Shown here: piece by piece, positions 56,043 to 64,000 of the stretch | Numbering within the stretch: position 1 is the stretch's first letter | Layout: every line of letters starts with the position of its first letter | Assembly (NCBI GenBank): GCA_902606525.1 | Contig: CACLGW010000002.1 | Coordinates: 1-64,000, forward strand | Direction of reading: 5' to 3' | Length of the DNA stretch: 64,000 nucleotides | Source: an uncultured Bacteroidota bacterium | Lineage (GTDB): Bacteria; Bacteroidota; Bacteroidia; Flavobacteriales; Flavobacteriaceae | The notes under the pieces: generated by a model | The model's database searches: none | What the model was told of the DNA's origin: nothing | Seen by the model: only the letters and a program-made list of their open reading frames with translations | Translations under genes and position numbers: made by a program

Positions 56043-56057
56043 TGGCATAACTATTGT
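56043..56057 (+). promoter_or_regulatory. sigma-54-like promoter upstream of lon
   Basis: TGGCATAACTATTGT has TGGCA and TTG at -24/-12 spacing and matches the dnaK element at 11 of 15 positions including all key bases. The lon start is 104 nt downstream, giving a leader of about 90 nt. No CTGTCA pair like that of dnaK is found upstream. The rest of the gap 55933-56161 shows nothing else I can support. Confidence 0.45.
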
Positions 56058-56161
56058 TTTATTTTGTTTAGTGTTTTTAAATTGATTGAACTACACTTAT
56101 TGAAGCATTAATAAATTGGAATCAACCATTTCAATATGACATAACGACCTAAATGATATAA

Positions 56162-58633
56162 ATGGCCAGATCCTTTTTTAGCGAAATTGACAATCTGTCA
56201 CTTCAAGATATTGAATCTGAAGCGGATTTAATCCCTTTAATGACGACAGAAGATGAAGAAGCTCTCGAAAATGAATCATTACCGGAAATAGTACCTTTAT
56301 TACCATTGAGAAATACTGTTTTATTTCCAGGAGTAGTGATTCCTATCACCGCCGGGAGAGATAAATCGATTCAGTTGATTAAAGACGCAAACTCAGCCGA
56401 TAAAATTATCGGTGTAGTTACACAACAAAATCAAAGTATTGAAAATCCAGGACCAAAAGATATTTTTGATTTAGGTACTGTAGCACAAATTCTTCGTGTA
56501 TTAAAAATGCCTGATGGAAATACTACAATTATAATTCAAGGAAAAAAAAGATTTAAAATTAAAAGTATTACAAATCAGGATCCTTACATGAAGGCCACTA
56601 TTAAGCCTGTACCAGACGAAATTCCTGATAAAAATGATAAGGAATTCTCTGCAACTATTGATTCTATAAAAGATTTAGCACTTCAAATCATTAACGAAAA
56701 CCCTAACATACCTTCCGAAGCTTCATTCGCAATAAAGAATATTCAGACTCCTTCCTTTTTAATTAATTTTGTTGCTTCTAACATGAACGTTAAAGCTGGT
56801 TACAAACAAAAGATTCTTTCCGAAGTAAATTTGCATAAAAGAGCCATAATGTGTTTAAAACATATGAATGAGGAATATCAAAAACTTGCCTTAAAAAATG
56901 ATATTCAATCAAGGGTTCGCTCGGAGATGGATACTCAGCAGCGTGAGTATTATTTACATCAGCAAATGAAAACTATCCAAGAGGAACTTGGAGGTGTTTC
57001 TTATGAAGAAGAAGTTGATGAAATGCGAATAAAAGCAAAAGATAAATTATGGAATGAGACTGTCGAATCACATTTCAATAAGGAGCTTTCAAAACTTCAA
57101 AGAATGAATCCTCAGGTTGCAGAATACTCAATTCAGCGAAATTATTTGGATCTTTTTCTTGACTTACCATGGAACTATTTTTCCGAAGACAAGTTTGATC
57201 TCAAATATGCTCAAAAAATTCTGGATAGAGATCATTTTGGTTTAAAGGAGGTTAAAAAGCGTGTAATAGAATATTTAGCAGTTTTAAAACTTCGAAATGA
57301 TATGAAATCTCCAATCCTTTGTTTACATGGACCTCCAGGAGTCGGCAAAACCTCTTTAGGAAAGTCTATTGCTGAAGCACTAGGTAGAGAGTATGTTCGA
57401 ATTTCACTTGGTGGTATGAGAGATGAAGCTGAGATACGCGGACACAGAAAAACATATATTGGAGCTTTACCTGGAAGAATTTTGCAAAGCCTTAAAAAGG
57501 CTGGTACTTCTAATCCAGTTTTTGTATTAGATGAGATCGATAAAATTTCTATAAGTCCTCAAGGCGATCCAGGTTCTGCTTTGCTAGAGGTTTTAGACCC
57601 AGAACAAAATTCTGACTTTTATGATAACTTTCTTGAACTAGGTTATGACTTATCTAAAGTAATGTTTTTGGCTACTGCAAACAATTTAGCTACAGTTCAA
57701 AGCGCACTTTTAGACCGTATGGAATTGATAAACGTAAATGGATATACTCTTGAAGAGAAAACATCAATAGCACAAAAGTTCTTATTACCAAAACAATTAA
57801 AAGAGCATGGTTTAAAAAAGAATCAACTCCGCTTAAAAAAAGCAATACTTGAAAAAATTGTAGAGCAATATACCAGAGAATCCGGTGTACGAGGCCTTGA
57901 GAAACAAGTAGCTAAAGCAGTTCGATTCTCAGCTAAGTCAATTGCAATGGAGGAAGATTACATTAAAACTCCTGAAATATCAGATTTAAATACAATTTTA
58001 GGACCAGCCAGAATTCATCGTGATCTATATGAGAATAATCACGTAGCAGGTGTAGTTACTGGTTTGGCCTGGACAGCAGTTGGAGGTGATATTCTTTTCA
58101 TCGAATCAGCCATCTCTCCAGGTAAAGGTAATTTAAGTATAACTGGTAATCTAGGTAAAATTATGAAGGAATCAGCTACTATAGCAATGGAATTTATTAA
58201 ATCAAACTCTTCTCTTCTTAGGCTTGATGATTTTTATTTTGATAAATATAACATTCACATTCATGTTCCTGAAGGAGCAACTCCAAAAGACGGGCCTAGT
58301 GCAGGTATAACAATGTTAACTTCTTTAGTTTCACTTTTTACTCAAAAAAGAGTCAAGAAAAACCTAGCCATGACAGGAGAAATTACACTTCGAGGAAAAG
58401 TATTACCAGTTGGAGGAATCAAAGAGAAAATCCTTGCTGCGAAACGCTCAAAAATAAAGGAAATTATTCTTTGTGAAGCAAATCGTAAGGATATTGAAGA
58501 AATTGATCAAAATTATCTTAAAGGCCTAAAATTTCATTATGTAAACGAAATGATAGACGTCCTAGATTATGCAATTACTAACAAAAAGGTAAGACACGCA
58601 AAAAGTTTCACTTCAGTAAATAATTCTAGCTGA
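56162..58633 (+). CDS. lon: ATP-dependent protease La
   Basis: Lon degrades misfolded and regulatory proteins in the cytoplasm. The 823 residues contain the N-terminal LAN domain (about 42-235), a helical region, the AAA+ module with Walker [10 protein letters not shown] (390-398) and Walker B FVLDEID, and the C-terminal protease domain with the Ser713-Lys756 dyad (KDGPSAG and GGIKEKIL). A 40-residue acidic N-terminal tail precedes the LAN domain, as is common in Bacteroidota. The upstream element resembles that of dnaK. cmk follows after 18 nt. Confidence 0.98.
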   Translation: MARSFFSEIDNLSLQDIESEADLIPLMTTEDEEALENESLPEIVPLLPLRNTVLFPGVVIPITAGRDKSIQLIKDANSADKIIGVVTQQNQSIENPGPKDIFDLGTVAQILRVLKMPDGNTTIIIQGKKRFKIKSITNQDPYMKATIKPVPDEIPDKNDKEFSATIDSIKDLALQIINENPNIPSEASFAIKNIQTPSFLINFVASNMNVKAGYKQKILSEVNLHKRAIMCLKHMNEEYQKLALKNDIQSRVRSEMDTQQREYYLHQQMKTIQEELGGVSYEEEVDEMRIKAKDKLWNETVESHFNKELSKLQRMNPQVAEYSIQRNYLDLFLDLPWNYFSEDKFDLKYAQKILDRDHFGLKEVKKRVIEYLAVLKLRNDMKSPILCLHGPPGVGKTSLGKSIAEALGREYVRISLGGMRDEAEIRGHRKTYIGALPGRILQSLKKAGTSNPVFVLDEIDKISISPQGDPGSALLEVLDPEQNSDFYDNFLELGYDLSKVMFLATANNLATVQSALLDRMELINVNGYTLEEKTSIAQKFLLPKQLKEHGLKKNQLRLKKAILEKIVEQYTRESGVRGLEKQVAKAVRFSAKSIAMEEDYIKTPEISDLNTILGPARIHRDLYENNHVAGVVTGLAWTAVGGDILFIESAISPGKGNLSITGNLGKIMKESATIAMEFIKSNSSLLRLDDFYFDKYNIHIHVPEGATPKDGPSAGITMLTSLVSLFTQKRVKKNLAMTGEITLRGKVLPVGGIKEKILAAKRSKIKEIILCEANRKDIEEIDQNYLKGLKFHYVNEMIDVLDYAITNKKVRHAKSFTSVNNSS

Positions 58634-58651
58634 TAGTCTTAATATTTATAA

Positions 58652-59338
58652 ATGCAAAAAATTATTGTAGCAATTGACGGCTTTGCTTCCACTGGTAAAA
58701 GTTCATTAGCTAAACGTCTAGCTAAAAGCCTCAATTACACTTATATTGATACGGGAGCCATGTACCGTGCTATTACATATTTTTATCTTCAACAATTTAA
58801 TACTAATTTTATTAACAAAAAAGAATTAATTTCTTCTCTCGCTAACATAAAAATTCATTTTGAAGATAACCTTTTAGGACAGAAAACTTTTCTAAATAAC
58901 GTGAATATTAGCGAAGAAATACGCCAAAATCATGTTAATTCAGAAGTTAGTAATATTGCAAAAATCAAGGAAGTAAGAACCTTTTTAGTAAAACAGCAGC
59001 AGGTTCTTGGAAAAGATAAAGGTATTATTATGGACGGTAGAGATATTGGAACTGTAGTTTTCCCTAATGCAGAATGTAAATTTTTTCTAACTGCTACTCC
59101 CCAAGTAAGAGCTAAAAGAAGGTATCTTGAGCAGTTAAAAAAAGACAGTAGCGAGTCATATGAATCTGTTTTAGCAAATATAAATAAAAGAGATAGAATT
59201 GACAGAAGTAGATATACCAGTCCATTAACAAAGGCTGAAGATGCCTATGAAATAGATGTAACCGAGCTTAGTTTAGGAGAAGTTTATGAGATTATCTGGA
59301 GTTATGTTTCAAGAAAGCTTGATAACAGAGTCAGTTAA
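58652..59338 (+). CDS. cmk: cytidylate kinase
   Basis: Cmk phosphorylates CMP and dCMP. The 228 residues show the P-loop IDGFASTGKSSLAK, the nucleotide-binding YIDTGAMYRAIT, MDGRDIGTVVFP and the lid Arg pattern in RDRIDRSR. It lies 18 nt after lon and 157 nt before rpsA; the cmk-rpsA order is conserved in many phyla, but here rpsA has its own strong promoter. Confidence 0.97.
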   Translation: MQKIIVAIDGFASTGKSSLAKRLAKSLNYTYIDTGAMYRAITYFYLQQFNTNFINKKELISSLANIKIHFEDNLLGQKTFLNNVNISEEIRQNHVNSEVSNIAKIKEVRTFLVKQQQVLGKDKGIIMDGRDIGTVVFPNAECKFFLTATPQVRAKRRYLEQLKKDSSESYESVLANINKRDRIDRSRYTSPLTKAEDAYEIDVTELSLGEVYEIIWSYVSRKLDNRVS

Positions 59339-59354
59339 AAAACTTTGTAGTTAT

Positions 59355-59385
59355 TTTGTAAAATAAGTCAATACAGTTATATTTG
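59355..59385 (+). promoter_or_regulatory. Bacteroidota-type promoter of rpsA
   Basis: TTTG (59355-59358), a 19-nt spacer and TATATTTG (59378-59385) match the full Bacteroidota consensus TTTG-N19-TAnnTTTG. This is the best promoter in the window. The transcript would start near 59390 with a leader of about 105 nt. Confidence 0.75.
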
Positions 59386-59405
59386 CGAGCTTTTCAACTT
59401 ATTTA

Positions 59406-59477
59406 GGAAAAACTAAAAGCATTTAAATTTGTCTAACGCTCTTCTGTCATTGAATTTAAGTTTTTCCCAAGACAGAA
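59406..59477 (+). promoter_or_regulatory. possible pseudoknot or switching structure in the rpsA 5' leader
   Basis: GGAAAAACT (59406-59414) is perfectly complementary to AGTTTTTCC (59459-59467), extendable by three A-U pairs past a bulge. TTCTGTC (59442-59448), inside that loop, is perfectly complementary to GACAGAA (59471-59477). The helices interlock, so they form an H-type pseudoknot or exclude each other. The structure ends 18 nt before the rpsA ATG, a good place for autoregulation by S1. Function is inference. Confidence 0.4.
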
Positions 59478-59495
59478 TACAAAACAATATCGGAA

Positions 59496-61604
59496 ATGGC
59501 TAAGAAACCACCCGAAAAGGAAACTCAAAAGAAAAAAGTTACTAAAAAAATAGTATCTAAAACATCTTCCAAGATTTCTATCAACAAAACCAATCCTTCA
59601 GAAAAATTGTCTAAAACTTTAGCTAAAAAGATTGTTACAGAATCTACGCCTAAAAAAGAAGCAAATAAAACAGCAGTTTTAAAAATGAGGAGTAAATTAC
59701 AATCTAGTAAAGATGGAGGTAAAAAGAAAACAAAAAATACAACTTCAAAAAAAGTTGATTCTACTAAAGTTAAATCTAGGGCTAAAAAGAATGTATTAGT
59801 TAAAAAAGAAAACATTAGGATTGACCAAGATAATGAAGAAGTCAAAAAAAATATTTATGGAACCCAAGATGATTTTTTAGAGACTTTTAATTGGCACAAC
59901 TATCAAGAGGGTATAGATGTAATTGATGATAAACAGCTAAAAGAATTCGAGAAGCTGGTTAAAGAAAATTTTGTAGATACATCGGATGAAGATGTTATAG
60001 AAGGGGTTGTAGTATATATGACACAGCGGGAAGCTATAATTGACATTAATGCAAAATCAGAAGGAGTAATTTCACTAAACGAATTCCGATATAATCCAGA
60101 CTTAAAGGTTGGAGATAAAGTGGAAGTTATTGTAGATACTCGCGAAGATAGAACTGGTCAACTAGTACTTTCTCATCGCAAGGCTCGTGTTATTAAAGCA
60201 TGGGATAGAGTAAATAATGCACACGATAATTCCGAGATCGTAAGTGGTTTTGTAAAATGTAGAACTAAAGGAGGATTGATTGTAGATGTTTTTGGCATAG
60301 AAGCTTTTCTACCTGGCTCACAAATCGATGTAAAACCTATCAGGGATTATGATCAATACGTAAACAAAACTATGGAATTTAAGGTAGTAAAAATTAATCA
60401 CGAATTTAAAAATATAGTGGTTTCACATAAAGCCCTTATTGAAGCTGATATTGAGGAACAAAAGAAGGAAATAATTGGTCAGCTAGAAAAAGGTCAAGTA
60501 TTAGAAGGTATTGTAAAAAATATTACCTCCTATGGAGTATTTATAGATTTGGGTGGGGTTGACGGCTTAATTCATATAACTGATCTTTCTTGGAGTCGTA
60601 TTAATCATCCTAGTGAGATATTAGAATTAGACCAGAAATTAAATGTTGTAATCCTTGATTTTGATGATAATAAATCTAGAATACAGCTTGGACTAAAGCA
60701 ATTGAGTGCTCACCCTTGGGATCAACTATCTGACAAGCTTAAAGAGGGAGACCTCGTTAAAGGAAAAGTTGTTGTTATTGCTGACTACGGAGCTTTTATT
60801 GAGATTGAAGAGGGTGTTGAAGGACTTGTTCATGTTTCTGAAATGTCTTGGTCCACACATTTACGTTCTGCCCAAGATTTTGTAAATATAGGAGATGATG
60901 TAGAGTCTGTTATATTGACTTTGGATCGCGAATCTCGAAAAATGTCACTTGGTATCAAGCAAATTACAACAGATCCATGGACAGACATAACTTCAAAATA
61001 TCCAATTGGTTCTAAACATTCGGGCTTAGTAAGAAACTTTACCAATTTTGGCGTATTTGTTGAGCTTGAAGAAGGAATCGATGGATTAGTGTATATTTCT
61101 GATTTATCTTGGACTAAAAAAGTTAAGCATCCCTCTGAAGTATTAACCTTAGGAGATAAAATTGATGTCATTGTACTTGAATTGGATGTAGATGGTCGTA
61201 AATTAAGTTTAGGCCATAAACATACAAAGGAAAATCCTTGGGATAAATATGAAAAAGAATTTGCTCTTAATACAGAGCATAAAGCTGCTATTACTCAAAT
61301 TGTAGATAAAGGCGCTACAATTACATTTAACGATGATATTGTAGCTTTTGTACCTTCTCGATACATGGAGAAAGAAGATGGAAGAAAACTTGTAAAAGGT
61401 GAGGAAGCTTTATTTAAAATTATTGAATTCAACAAAGAATTTAAGCGAATAGTTGCTTCACACTCATCAATATTTAAGGATAAAGAGATAAAAAATGTTA
61501 AACATTCTGCTTCTAAAGTCCAGGCTTCTAATTCGGATAAAGCAACTTTGGGTGATCTTGACGTCTTGTTAAATTTAAAAGAAAAAATGGAAGGAGATGA
61601 TTGA
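59496..61604 (+). CDS. rpsA: 30S ribosomal protein S1 with lysine-rich N-terminal extension
   Basis: S1 brings mRNA to the 30S subunit. Six S1 RNA-binding repeats are visible at about residues 166-228, 248-313, 335-402, 420-488, 507-575 and 593-657, with repeats 3-5 the most canonical (SYGVFIDLGGVDGLIH and related). Typical flavobacterial S1 starts near the equivalent of residue 124 (DDFLETFNWHNY). Here about 115 residues precede it, with 33 Lys in the first 104 plus many Ser/Thr, resembling histone H1-like tails. The 702 residues exceed E. coli S1 (557). No alternative ATG near residue 124 is evident, and the upstream promoter and leader point to the start at 59496. Confidence 0.96.
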   Translation: MAKKPPEKETQKKKVTKKIVSKTSSKISINKTNPSEKLSKTLAKKIVTESTPKKEANKTAVLKMRSKLQSSKDGGKKKTKNTTSKKVDSTKVKSRAKKNVLVKKENIRIDQDNEEVKKNIYGTQDDFLETFNWHNYQEGIDVIDDKQLKEFEKLVKENFVDTSDEDVIEGVVVYMTQREAIIDINAKSEGVISLNEFRYNPDLKVGDKVEVIVDTREDRTGQLVLSHRKARVIKAWDRVNNAHDNSEIVSGFVKCRTKGGLIVDVFGIEAFLPGSQIDVKPIRDYDQYVNKTMEFKVVKINHEFKNIVVSHKALIEADIEEQKKEIIGQLEKGQVLEGIVKNITSYGVFIDLGGVDGLIHITDLSWSRINHPSEILELDQKLNVVILDFDDNKSRIQLGLKQLSAHPWDQLSDKLKEGDLVKGKVVVIADYGAFIEIEEGVEGLVHVSEMSWSTHLRSAQDFVNIGDDVESVILTLDRESRKMSLGIKQITTDPWTDITSKYPIGSKHSGLVRNFTNFGVFVELEEGIDGLVYISDLSWTKKVKHPSEVLTLGDKIDVIVLELDVDGRKLSLGHKHTKENPWDKYEKEFALNTEHKAAITQIVDKGATITFNDDIVAFVPSRYMEKEDGRKLVKGEEALFKIIEFNKEFKRIVASHSSIFKDKEIKNVKHSASKVQASNSDKATLGDLDVLLNLKEKMEGDD

Positions 61605-61631
61605 AAAATTTTCACTAATCCTTAAAAAATT

Positions 61632-61658
61632 AACCTTCCAATTTGGAGGTTTTTTTTT
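61632..61658 (+). terminator. terminator between rpsA and pyrR
   Basis: AACCTTC pairs with GGAGGTT (seven pairs, one G-U) around a 6-nt loop and runs straight into eight Ts. It lies 27 nt after rpsA and its T-run ends 23 nt before the pyrR ATG, so it may also act as an attenuator for the pyr genes. Confidence 0.75.
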
Positions 61659-61681
61659 ATACTTTAGTAAAATATTTTATA

Positions 61682-62224
61682 ATGGCAAACAAAGTTCTTC
61701 TTAGTAAAAAAAAAGTAAATGTTATCTTAAGTAGACTTTGCCATCAACTTATTGAAAGTCATGGAGATTTTTCAAATACGGTTCTAATCGGTTTACAGCC
61801 AAGAGGAACCATCTTATTGGACCGATTAATAATACTTCTTGAAAAAGAAGGAATTGAATCTGTTAAATCGGGAAGGTTAGATACTACGTTTTTCAGAGAT
61901 GACTTTCGAAGAAGTAAAAAACTACTAAACGCCAAAAGTACAGAGATTACAGAAACATTAGAAGGCAAAGATGTCGTTTTAATTGATGACGTTTTATATA
62001 CCGGAAGAACCATCAGAGCTGCACTTACTGCTATTGATTCTTATGGTCGTCCAAATTTAATTGAATTGCTTATTCTGGTAGATCGGCGTTTTAGTCGTCA
62101 TTTACCAATACAGCCTGATTATTTAGGGGCACAGATAGATGCTCTGCAAGGAGATAAAGTTAAAGTAGTTTGGTCGGAAAAACTCTCAGATATCATTGTT
62201 TACTTAGAAAAACATAACGAATGA
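61682..62224 (+). CDS. pyrR: bifunctional pyrimidine regulator/uracil phosphoribosyltransferase PyrR
   Basis: PyrR has the type I phosphoribosyltransferase fold with the PRPP motif VVLIDDVLYTGRTIRAAL and LIGLQPRGTILLDRL. In Firmicutes it binds pyr mRNA and promotes termination; many relatives are mainly uracil phosphoribosyltransferases. The ATG at 61682 gives 180 residues starting MANKVLLSKKKVN; an upstream TTG at 61643 lies in the terminator and is rejected. The stop overlaps the pyrB start (ATGA), and the terminator just upstream makes attenuation conceivable. Confidence 0.93.
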   Translation: MANKVLLSKKKVNVILSRLCHQLIESHGDFSNTVLIGLQPRGTILLDRLIILLEKEGIESVKSGRLDTTFFRDDFRRSKKLLNAKSTEITETLEGKDVVLIDDVLYTGRTIRAALTAIDSYGRPNLIELLILVDRRFSRHLPIQPDYLGAQIDALQGDKVKVVWSEKLSDIIVYLEKHNE

Positions 62225-63159
62225 AAAAATTAAGTGTTTCTAATCTTTTAGGTATCAAATATCTTCAATTAGACGATTTACACTTGATTTTTGAAACAGC
62301 TACTCACTTCAAGGAAGTTATCAACCGGCCAATAAAAAAAGTTCCAAGTTTAAGAGATATTACTATCGCTAATCTTTTTTTTGAAAATAGTACTCGTACT
62401 AAGCTTTCATTTGAATTAGCTGAAAAGCGCTTATCTGCAGACGTAATAAATTTTTCTGCTAATCAATCATCTGTTTCTAAGGGTGAATCCCTAGTAGATA
62501 CAGTAAATAATATTTTAGCTATGAAAGTTGATATGATTGTGATTCGTCACCCTAGTCCAGGTGCTTCACATTTTTTATCTAAAAAAGTAGATTCATGTAT
62601 AATAAATGCCGGTGATGGAACACACGAACATCCTTCTCAAGCATTGTTAGACACATATTCACTCAAAGAGAAGTTAGGGAATCTTCAAGGAAAACGTATA
62701 GCGATAATTGGGGATATATTACATTCACGTGTAGCGTTATCAAATATTTATGCTTTAAAAATATTAGGTGCAGAAGTTATGCTTTGTGCGCCAAAGTCAC
62801 TTTTACCCAAGAATGTTGATTCCTTAGGTGTAATGTCATCTTTGGACTTGATGGAAGTTTTGAATTGGTGTGATGCAGTCAACATATTACGTGTGCAAAA
62901 TGAGCGAATGGAATTAAATTATTTTCCTTCTTCTAGGGAATACAGTCAAAACTTTGGTTTAAATGGAGCACTTCTTAAAAAGTTAAAAAAAGATATTGTA
63001 ATCTTACATCCAGGGCCAATAAATAGGGGGGTTGAAATAACGAGTGATGTAGCAGATTCTGACCAAGCCATAATCTTAGATCAAGTTGAAAATGGAGTTG
63101 CTATTCGTATGGCTATAATTTACCTTCTTGGATCTCAATTAAATACCACTAAACCATGA
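62221..63159 (+). CDS. pyrB: aspartate carbamoyltransferase catalytic subunit
   Basis: PyrB carbamoylates aspartate in de novo pyrimidine synthesis. The 312 residues include the carbamoyl-phosphate site FENSTRTKLSFE (Ser57-Thr-Arg-Thr60), HPSQALLDTYSL and LHPGPINRGVEI. No pyrI regulatory subunit follows, as in the PyrR-linked class. It is coupled by 4-nt overlaps to both pyrR and the small gene downstream. Confidence 0.96.
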   Translation: MKKLSVSNLLGIKYLQLDDLHLIFETATHFKEVINRPIKKVPSLRDITIANLFFENSTRTKLSFELAEKRLSADVINFSANQSSVSKGESLVDTVNNILAMKVDMIVIRHPSPGASHFLSKKVDSCIINAGDGTHEHPSQALLDTYSLKEKLGNLQGKRIAIIGDILHSRVALSNIYALKILGAEVMLCAPKSLLPKNVDSLGVMSSLDLMEVLNWCDAVNILRVQNERMELNYFPSSREYSQNFGLNGALLKKLKKDIVILHPGPINRGVEITSDVADSDQAIILDQVENGVAIRMAIIYLLGSQLNTTKP

Positions 63160-63464
63160 TCAAGATAGAAGGATCAGACATTGGTTTAATTGATGATTCA
63201 AATGTTAATAACGAAGAAAATTGTAAAAGGGAATTAGTTTTGCAAGACTTAGATATAATAGTTGATTTTAAAAAAATTGTATCAAAAATTTCCTTTTTAG
63301 AAGAACTTTTCAAATATCAAAAAGAAAAAAACCGATCTATTGTATTTATTCTTCCTGTAGAACAACAAATTAATTACCCAGAAAAATGGGATTTTGTTCC
63401 TACTAAGGCAGAAGCATTAGATTTTATCTTTTTAGAACGAATACAACGAGATTTAGGATTTTAA
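63156..63464 (+). CDS. small conserved protein between pyrB and rnz
   Basis: The 102-residue acidic protein has no signal or membrane segment. It looks like an alternating beta/alpha fold (FKKIVSKISFLEELF, SIVFILPVEQ, PTKAEALDFI) and ends ERIQRDLGF, a tail that I recall in small flavobacterial proteins always placed before ribonuclease Z. A STAS-like (anti-sigma antagonist) fold is possible but unproven. It overlaps pyrB by 4 nt and ends 1 nt before rnz. Confidence 0.8.
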   Translation: MIKIEGSDIGLIDDSNVNNEENCKRELVLQDLDIIVDFKKIVSKISFLEELFKYQKEKNRSIVFILPVEQQINYPEKWDFVPTKAEALDFIFLERIQRDLGF

Positions 63465-63465
63465 T

Positions 63466-64000
63466 ATGCTTGAATTGACAATTTTAGGCTGTCATTCCGC
63501 AACGCCAATAGAAAATAAACATACATCTTCACAATTATTAGAAGCTGAAGGAAACCTATTTCTAATTGACTGTGGTGAAGGAACACAAATGCAGTTAAGA
63601 AAAGCTAATGCTAAATTTGCTCGTATTCAACATATTTTCATTTCTCATTTACATGGGGATCACTTTTATGGTTTAATCGGATTAATAAGCACATTTCGAT
63701 TACTTGGACGTGCTAAGCCACTCCATATCTATGGACCTAGAGGAATAAAAGAAATTATTACAATACAGCTAAAGATGGCTAAATCTTGGACTGATTATCC
63801 TTTATATTTCCATGAACTTTCTTCTTTAAAAAGCGAAACTATATATGAAGACGAGGTTGTTAGCGTATCTACCCTTCCATTAGATCATCGTGTTTATACC
63901 AATGGATTTCTTTTTACAATTAAATCTATAAATCGAAAAATTAATATCGAAGCGATCAAAGGTATTGACCTAGAGCCCCATCATTACAAACAATTACAAC
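63466..64000 (+). CDS. rnz: ribonuclease Z, 5' part (runs off the window)
   Basis: The frame starts at ATG 63466 with MLELTILGCHSATP and stays open to the window end, 178 codons of an expected 300 or so. The metallo-beta-lactamase motif HLHGDH (residues 61-66) in ISHLHGDHFYG and DCGEGTQMQLRKA identify RNase Z, which trims the 3' ends of tRNA precursors. PLDHR near residue 138 is the later metal/substrate region. It is the fourth gene of the tightly packed pyrR-pyrB-small gene-rnz unit. Confidence 0.95.
   Translation, partial: MLELTILGCHSATPIENKHTSSQLLEAEGNLFLIDCGEGTQMQLRKANAKFARIQHIFISHLHGDHFYGLIGLISTFRLLGRAKPLHIYGPRGIKEIITIQLKMAKSWTDYPLYFHELSSLKSETIYEDEVVSVSTLPLDHRVYTNGFLFTIKSINRKINIEAIKGIDLEPHHYKQLQ

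Noticed and set aside
59525-59845. 106-residue hydrophobic ORF on the minus strand
   Set aside because: It is antisense to the lysine-rich rpsA tail; Lys codons read as Phe/Leu on the other strand, which explains the apparent membrane protein.
1-64000. CRISPR arrays, insertion sequences, rRNA, tRNA, prophage
   Set aside because: I read all intergenic regions and found no repeat-spacer pattern, transposase, inverted-repeat-bounded element or tRNA-like cloverleaf. A tRNAscan-SE and ISfinder search would confirm this.

Overview
The window is a stretch of ordinary chromosome from an AT-rich, gene-dense member of the Flavobacteriia (Bacteroidota), most likely a marine lineage with a compact genome. 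The evidence is the set of flavobacterial gene neighbourhoods (dapA-bamD-rpoZ-coaBC-DUF4835-recN; ybbR-coaE; pyrR-pyrB-small gene-rnz; menI-menA-CPBP-menE), eukaryote-type NADP isocitrate dehydrogenase, UMF1-type transporter, Bacteroidota-type promoter elements (TAnnTTTG), little sign of Shine-Dalgarno sequences, and very short or negative intergenic distances. I see no phage, insertion sequence, CRISPR array, restriction system, rRNA or tRNA in the window.

Layout. 61-5834 (minus): leucine operon leuA-leuC-leuD-second synthase-leuB. The first synthase lacks the feedback domain and the second carries one. 5986-9019: an unrecognised helical protein, then panB and an RluA-type pseudouridine synthase. 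9155-11062: dnaK with a sigma-54-like promoter. 11142-14970: a menaquinone cluster (menI, an unusual PAS-MenA fusion, a CPBP membrane protease, menE). 14959-20402: acyl-CoA carboxylase beta subunit, a 59-residue membrane protein missed by length filters, ettA, a GNAT acetyltransferase, fumC. 20549-24354: a small membrane protein, arsC-like reductase, and the thrS-infC-rpmI-rplT translation operon, in which infC has no ATG, GTG or TTG start and probably begins at ATA. 24413-29580: DUF6095-like protein, murQ, icd, rplS, trmD, htrA. 29679-32016 (plus): dapF, acetyltransferase, mltG. 32013-36241 (minus apart from one thioesterase): rsmI-like methyltransferase, LMW phosphatase, dnaA, ribD. 36469-48301 (plus): prmC, ligA, DUF6913-like gene, dapA, bamD, rpoZ, coaBC, DUF4835/PorD-like gene, recN, fabI, ybbR-like gene, coaE. 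48412-50721: a sensor kinase and OmpR-type regulator. 50718-54501: xerD, aroQ, lpdA and a tandem pair of msrB genes. 54595-64000 (plus): UMF1 transporter, lon, cmk, rpsA, pyrR, pyrB, a small gene and the first part of rnz, which runs off the window.

No spectacular new system is evident. The observations most worth following are regulatory or domain-level: a possible pseudoknot in the rpsA 5' leader; a shared TGGCATAA-N4-TTGT element before dnaK and lon; the PAS-UbiA fusion; a MenE whose ATP-binding glycine loop is degraded; the infC start; the lysine-rich tail on ribosomal protein S1; 11-bp direct repeats before the two-component system; and start codons placed directly behind TAnnTTTG promoters, which suggests leaderless transcripts. 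Three convergent gene pairs share a single TTAA as both stop codons, which shows how tightly the genome is packed.
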